From: Bacteroidetes bacterium UBA6063
GTDB taxonomy: Bacteria; Bacteroidota; Bacteroidia; NS11-12g; UBA9320
Direction of reading: 5' to 3'
Assembly (NCBI GenBank): GCA_002428905.1
Contig: DIYD01000174.1
Span: 1 to 25,103, forward strand
Length of the DNA: 25,103 nt
In this document: positions 23,273 through 25,103 of the stretch, in pieces
Layout: each line of letters starts with the position of its first letter
How positions within the stretch are numbered: the stretch's first letter is position 1
The notes under the pieces: model-generated
The model's input: only the letters and a program-made list of their open reading frames with translations
Database searches by the model: none
Told to the model about the DNA's origin: nothing
Program-made: the position numbers and the translations under genes

Positions 23273-24589
23273 GTGACTAAAAACTATTTACTGGTATTTC
23301 TTAGTGCAATCAGCCTACATTTTGTGTCCAGTTGTTCGAAGGAAAAGTCTGATCAGGAGCTTCTCGAACGAGATTGTGAAAGACTGGAAAAACACCTGGT
23401 GTCCTACAAAGTAACACCCTATAAGTTTGGTAAAATCGCTATTCGATCATCGGTCGCAACCGATTCGATATCAAGAGATTACCAAAATTTCAAAGCGGAC
23501 TTAAACGGTATAGCAGATCGGGTAATTCATTACGAGAATGTGGCTTTGGAAACACCATCAGTCAAAGATTATATCACGATGTACAGAGATTACAAAAAGA
23601 TGGAAGACTTTGTACGAGAAACCGATGAAGACGTCTTCCCTACCCTTACGGATGTAATCAACACGCTTCAGGCAGATTCGAACCAAACCGAATGGACACT
23701 TCTGCAAGGTCAGGACAAGATAGAGACGCAGAACATCGAGCATGCATTTCTTTCCGTTGTGGCATTAGGCACCAAGAATCTGGGAAAAGAAATCGCATTG
23801 TATGAGTGTTCCAAAACCAATCCAGAATTACTTCCAAGCTCCGAGATAAAGACCTTGCTTCAACTTATGAGAGGACTCCTTTTTCTGGACAAGAAGCTCT
23901 ATTATTTATCTGAGGATGAGCTTACCCGAAACATCCAATGGCTTGATTCCAACCCAAATATGCACTTGCCCTTAACCCGCCATATTTTTGATTGGGGACA
24001 TCTGAACAACCAACAAGCGCATACGGCCCTTCATGGATTAAATCACATGTTGAGAGCTATTGATCGATTCATGATGGAACGTGAAATAGATCATGAACGT
24101 GCTATTGACGACCTTGAAGTATTTCTAACAGATGCCCGGGAGATTGGACTCGACAATGAGATCATTTGGGCTGTGGAGACCTATGTATACATTGAGAATG
24201 AAGAGACGGATAAAGCGATCGAAGCTCTATCCAAACTAAAACAGAGCGACCTCCTGAGCAGTAGAGAGCGGCAAAGTATCGACGAGTATATTGCCTATTT
24301 GAAAAACCGAGAACCAGGCAGCAAACTAAACAAGGTCTATGATAAGTTCTTTCTCGGAAAGATAGCGACCAAATATGTGATACGGGTTGTAAAGAATGTT
24401 GACTGGAACCAGTTCTTCGAGGAACACAATATGGAGAGTGCCTCAAGATTATTGGAGACCATACATCGGCTTGAAGAGCTTACCGAAGGCTTATACAAGC
24501 TTAGCCATGTTGACAATATGAAAGAAGAGGGTAAGAAGCTGGAGGACAAAGGCCTCGAACTTCTGGACAAAGCAAGGGAAGCCCTATGA
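23273..24589 (+). CDS. Helical putative lipoprotein, unknown
   Basis: This is an orphan protein of about 438 residues. From GTG 23273 the N-terminus is MTKNYLLVFLSAISLHFVSSC, with Cys21 in lipobox VSSC; the frame opens from GTG 23222 but that would push the signal inside. GGAGGAA lies directly before 23273, too close to act as a normal Shine-Dalgarno sequence. The mature protein is almost fully helical, with strings of charged and Leu residues, recalling a TPR- or solenoid-like fold (NEETDKAIEALSKLKQSDLL is TPR-like at about 330-350). The C-terminal 40 residues form a likely coiled coil (HRLEELTEGLYKLSHVDNMK, then KKLEDKGLELLDKAREAL). No family is recognised. No motif marks it as an enzyme. 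Confidence 0.7.
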   Translation: MTKNYLLVFLSAISLHFVSSCSKEKSDQELLERDCERLEKHLVSYKVTPYKFGKIAIRSSVATDSISRDYQNFKADLNGIADRVIHYENVALETPSVKDYITMYRDYKKMEDFVRETDEDVFPTLTDVINTLQADSNQTEWTLLQGQDKIETQNIEHAFLSVVALGTKNLGKEIALYECSKTNPELLPSSEIKTLLQLMRGLLFLDKKLYYLSEDELTRNIQWLDSNPNMHLPLTRHIFDWGHLNNQQAHTALHGLNHMLRAIDRFMMEREIDHERAIDDLEVFLTDAREIGLDNEIIWAVETYVYIENEETDKAIEALSKLKQSDLLSSRERQSIDEYIAYLKNREPGSKLNKVYDKFFLGKIATKYVIRVVKNVDWNQFFEEHNMESASRLLETIHRLEELTEGLYKLSHVDNMKEEGKKLEDKGLELLDKAREAL

Positions 24590-24793
24590 CCCTTTAAACC
24601 ACCGACACGTCAGGCAGGGTAAAACGCTGATTATTCTTGTAAAGCTGCATGACGGATGTCATACGCCATTCTTATATTAACAGAAAGTTAAGAAGTAACT
24701 TTAACGTATTATTAAACAATCACTTAAGCTGATTTGATGCAGAAAGGAATTGCATCATTTTAGGTGGGTTTAAATGAATAGTAATTAAGTTTT
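24590..24793 (+). promoter_or_regulatory. ppk2 upstream region with two hairpins
   Basis: This gap of 204 nt holds TGATGCA (24735-24741) and its exact inverse TGCATCA (24751-24757), 9 nt apart, followed by TTTT, and a smaller hairpin ATGAC-GGAT-GTCAT at 24649-24662. The first could be an operator or a weak terminator. No convincing -7 element is present. Confidence 0.35.
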
Positions 24794-25103
24794 ATGAATA
24801 CAACAGGATTTACATCCGAACACCTGGCACAGGCAAATACTCGGTCTGACCTGATTGCCATTGCCAAAGAAAATGACATTTCAGTATCAAAAACGCTTAA
24901 GAAACTGAAGTACGAGGCTGAACTCAGGAAATTACAAACAGAGTTCGTAAATCTTCAGAAATGGATTGCACAAAACAAGAAACGCGTTGCCATCATTTTT
25001 GAAGGCAGAGATGCTGCTGGGAAAGGTGGATCAATCAAACGATTTAAAGAACACCTCAATCCCAGAACCTCCAGGGTTGTGGCTTTAACCAAGCCAACTG
25101 AAG
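24794..25103 (+). CDS. ppk2: Polyphosphate kinase 2 (PPK2), truncated by window end
   Basis: This is the first part (103 codons) of a PPK2-type polyphosphate kinase, which moves phosphate between polyphosphate and nucleotides in the cytoplasm. The Walker A loop FEGRDAAGKGGSIKRF follows a helical N-terminus (LKKLKYEAELRKLQTEFVNL), and RVVALTKPTE, the family's next strand, is the last visible part. The frame has no stop and continues beyond the window, so the Walker B and lid region are not seen. The ATG at 24794 is the only sensible start, and the length before the P-loop is usual for class I enzymes. Direction of catalysis and nucleotide preference depend on the missing part. Confidence 0.93.
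   Translation, partial: MNTTGFTSEHLAQANTRSDLIAIAKENDISVSKTLKKLKYEAELRKLQTEFVNLQKWIAQNKKRVAIIFEGRDAAGKGGSIKRFKEHLNPRTSRVVALTKPTE

Noticed and set aside
1..25103. CRISPR array, tRNA, rRNA, insertion sequence or phage integrase
   Set aside because: No regularly spaced repeat, cloverleaf, rRNA-like stretch, transposase motif or recombinase signature was seen on either strand.

Overview
The window looks like a chromosomal segment of a free-living, probably aquatic member of the Bacteroidota. Three things support this. The gene content includes a tandem DUF1599 protein next to a BT_3928-type DoxX protein, carboxypeptidase-regulatory-like domains, DUF4272 and DUF4332 proteins, and many lipoproteins and secreted proteins. 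Several upstream regions carry the Bacteroidota -7 promoter element TAnnTTTG rather than a sigma-70 -10 box. Shine-Dalgarno sequences are mostly missing, and TTG or GTG starts appear at several genes. No lineage below the phylum can be fixed by eye. I see no rRNA, tRNA, CRISPR array, insertion sequence or integrase.

Region 1 (1-4170, + strand) is housekeeping-like. DUF1599, BT_3928/DoxX, a DppB-type ABC permease and shikimate kinase form one operon in which each junction is an ATGA overlap. A monocistronic HU gene with a clear intrinsic terminator follows. Region 2 (4247-6140, - strand) is a two-gene operon of a secreted M28 peptidase and a PAT/ArsN1-type acetyltransferase. Region 3 is a secreted thioredoxin (+ strand, 6293-6736) converging, with 2 nt between stop codons, on a - strand operon of a membrane protein and two hot-dog thioesterases (8433-6739). 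Region 4 is a large SLC12-type transporter (8605-10815).

Region 5 (10974-16360) is an accessory stretch of unrelated small genes on the + strand: a membrane protein whose soluble part faintly resembles half an acyl carrier protein, DUF4272, a putative lipoprotein, DUF4332, a VOC protein, a prolyl-4-hydroxylase-like oxygenase and a Cys-motif/carboxypeptidase-regulatory protein. Two of these genes share a near-copied promoter module (GGATTG, 11 nt, then a 17-nt identical block ending in TACTTTCG) placed 20-21 nt before the start codon. Behind the first copy lies an open frame that resembles the first part of a pertussis-toxin-like ADP-ribosyltransferase, running in frame into the lipoprotein gene.

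Region 6 (16507-21022) is a tightly packed series: a lipoprotein amidohydrolase of the YtcJ type followed by four orphan envelope proteins. Region 7 (21228-24589) has a multi-span membrane protein with a good promoter, an OmpA-family protein with PPC-like and carboxypeptidase-regulatory domains, and a helical lipoprotein. The window ends inside a PPK2 polyphosphate kinase gene. Apart from the conserved blocks, most genes from 10.9 kb to 24.6 kb are lineage-specific envelope proteins whose roles cannot be read from the sequence. I found no convincing complete new system; the strongest unusual signals are the paired promoter modules and the ADP-ribosyltransferase-like fragment.
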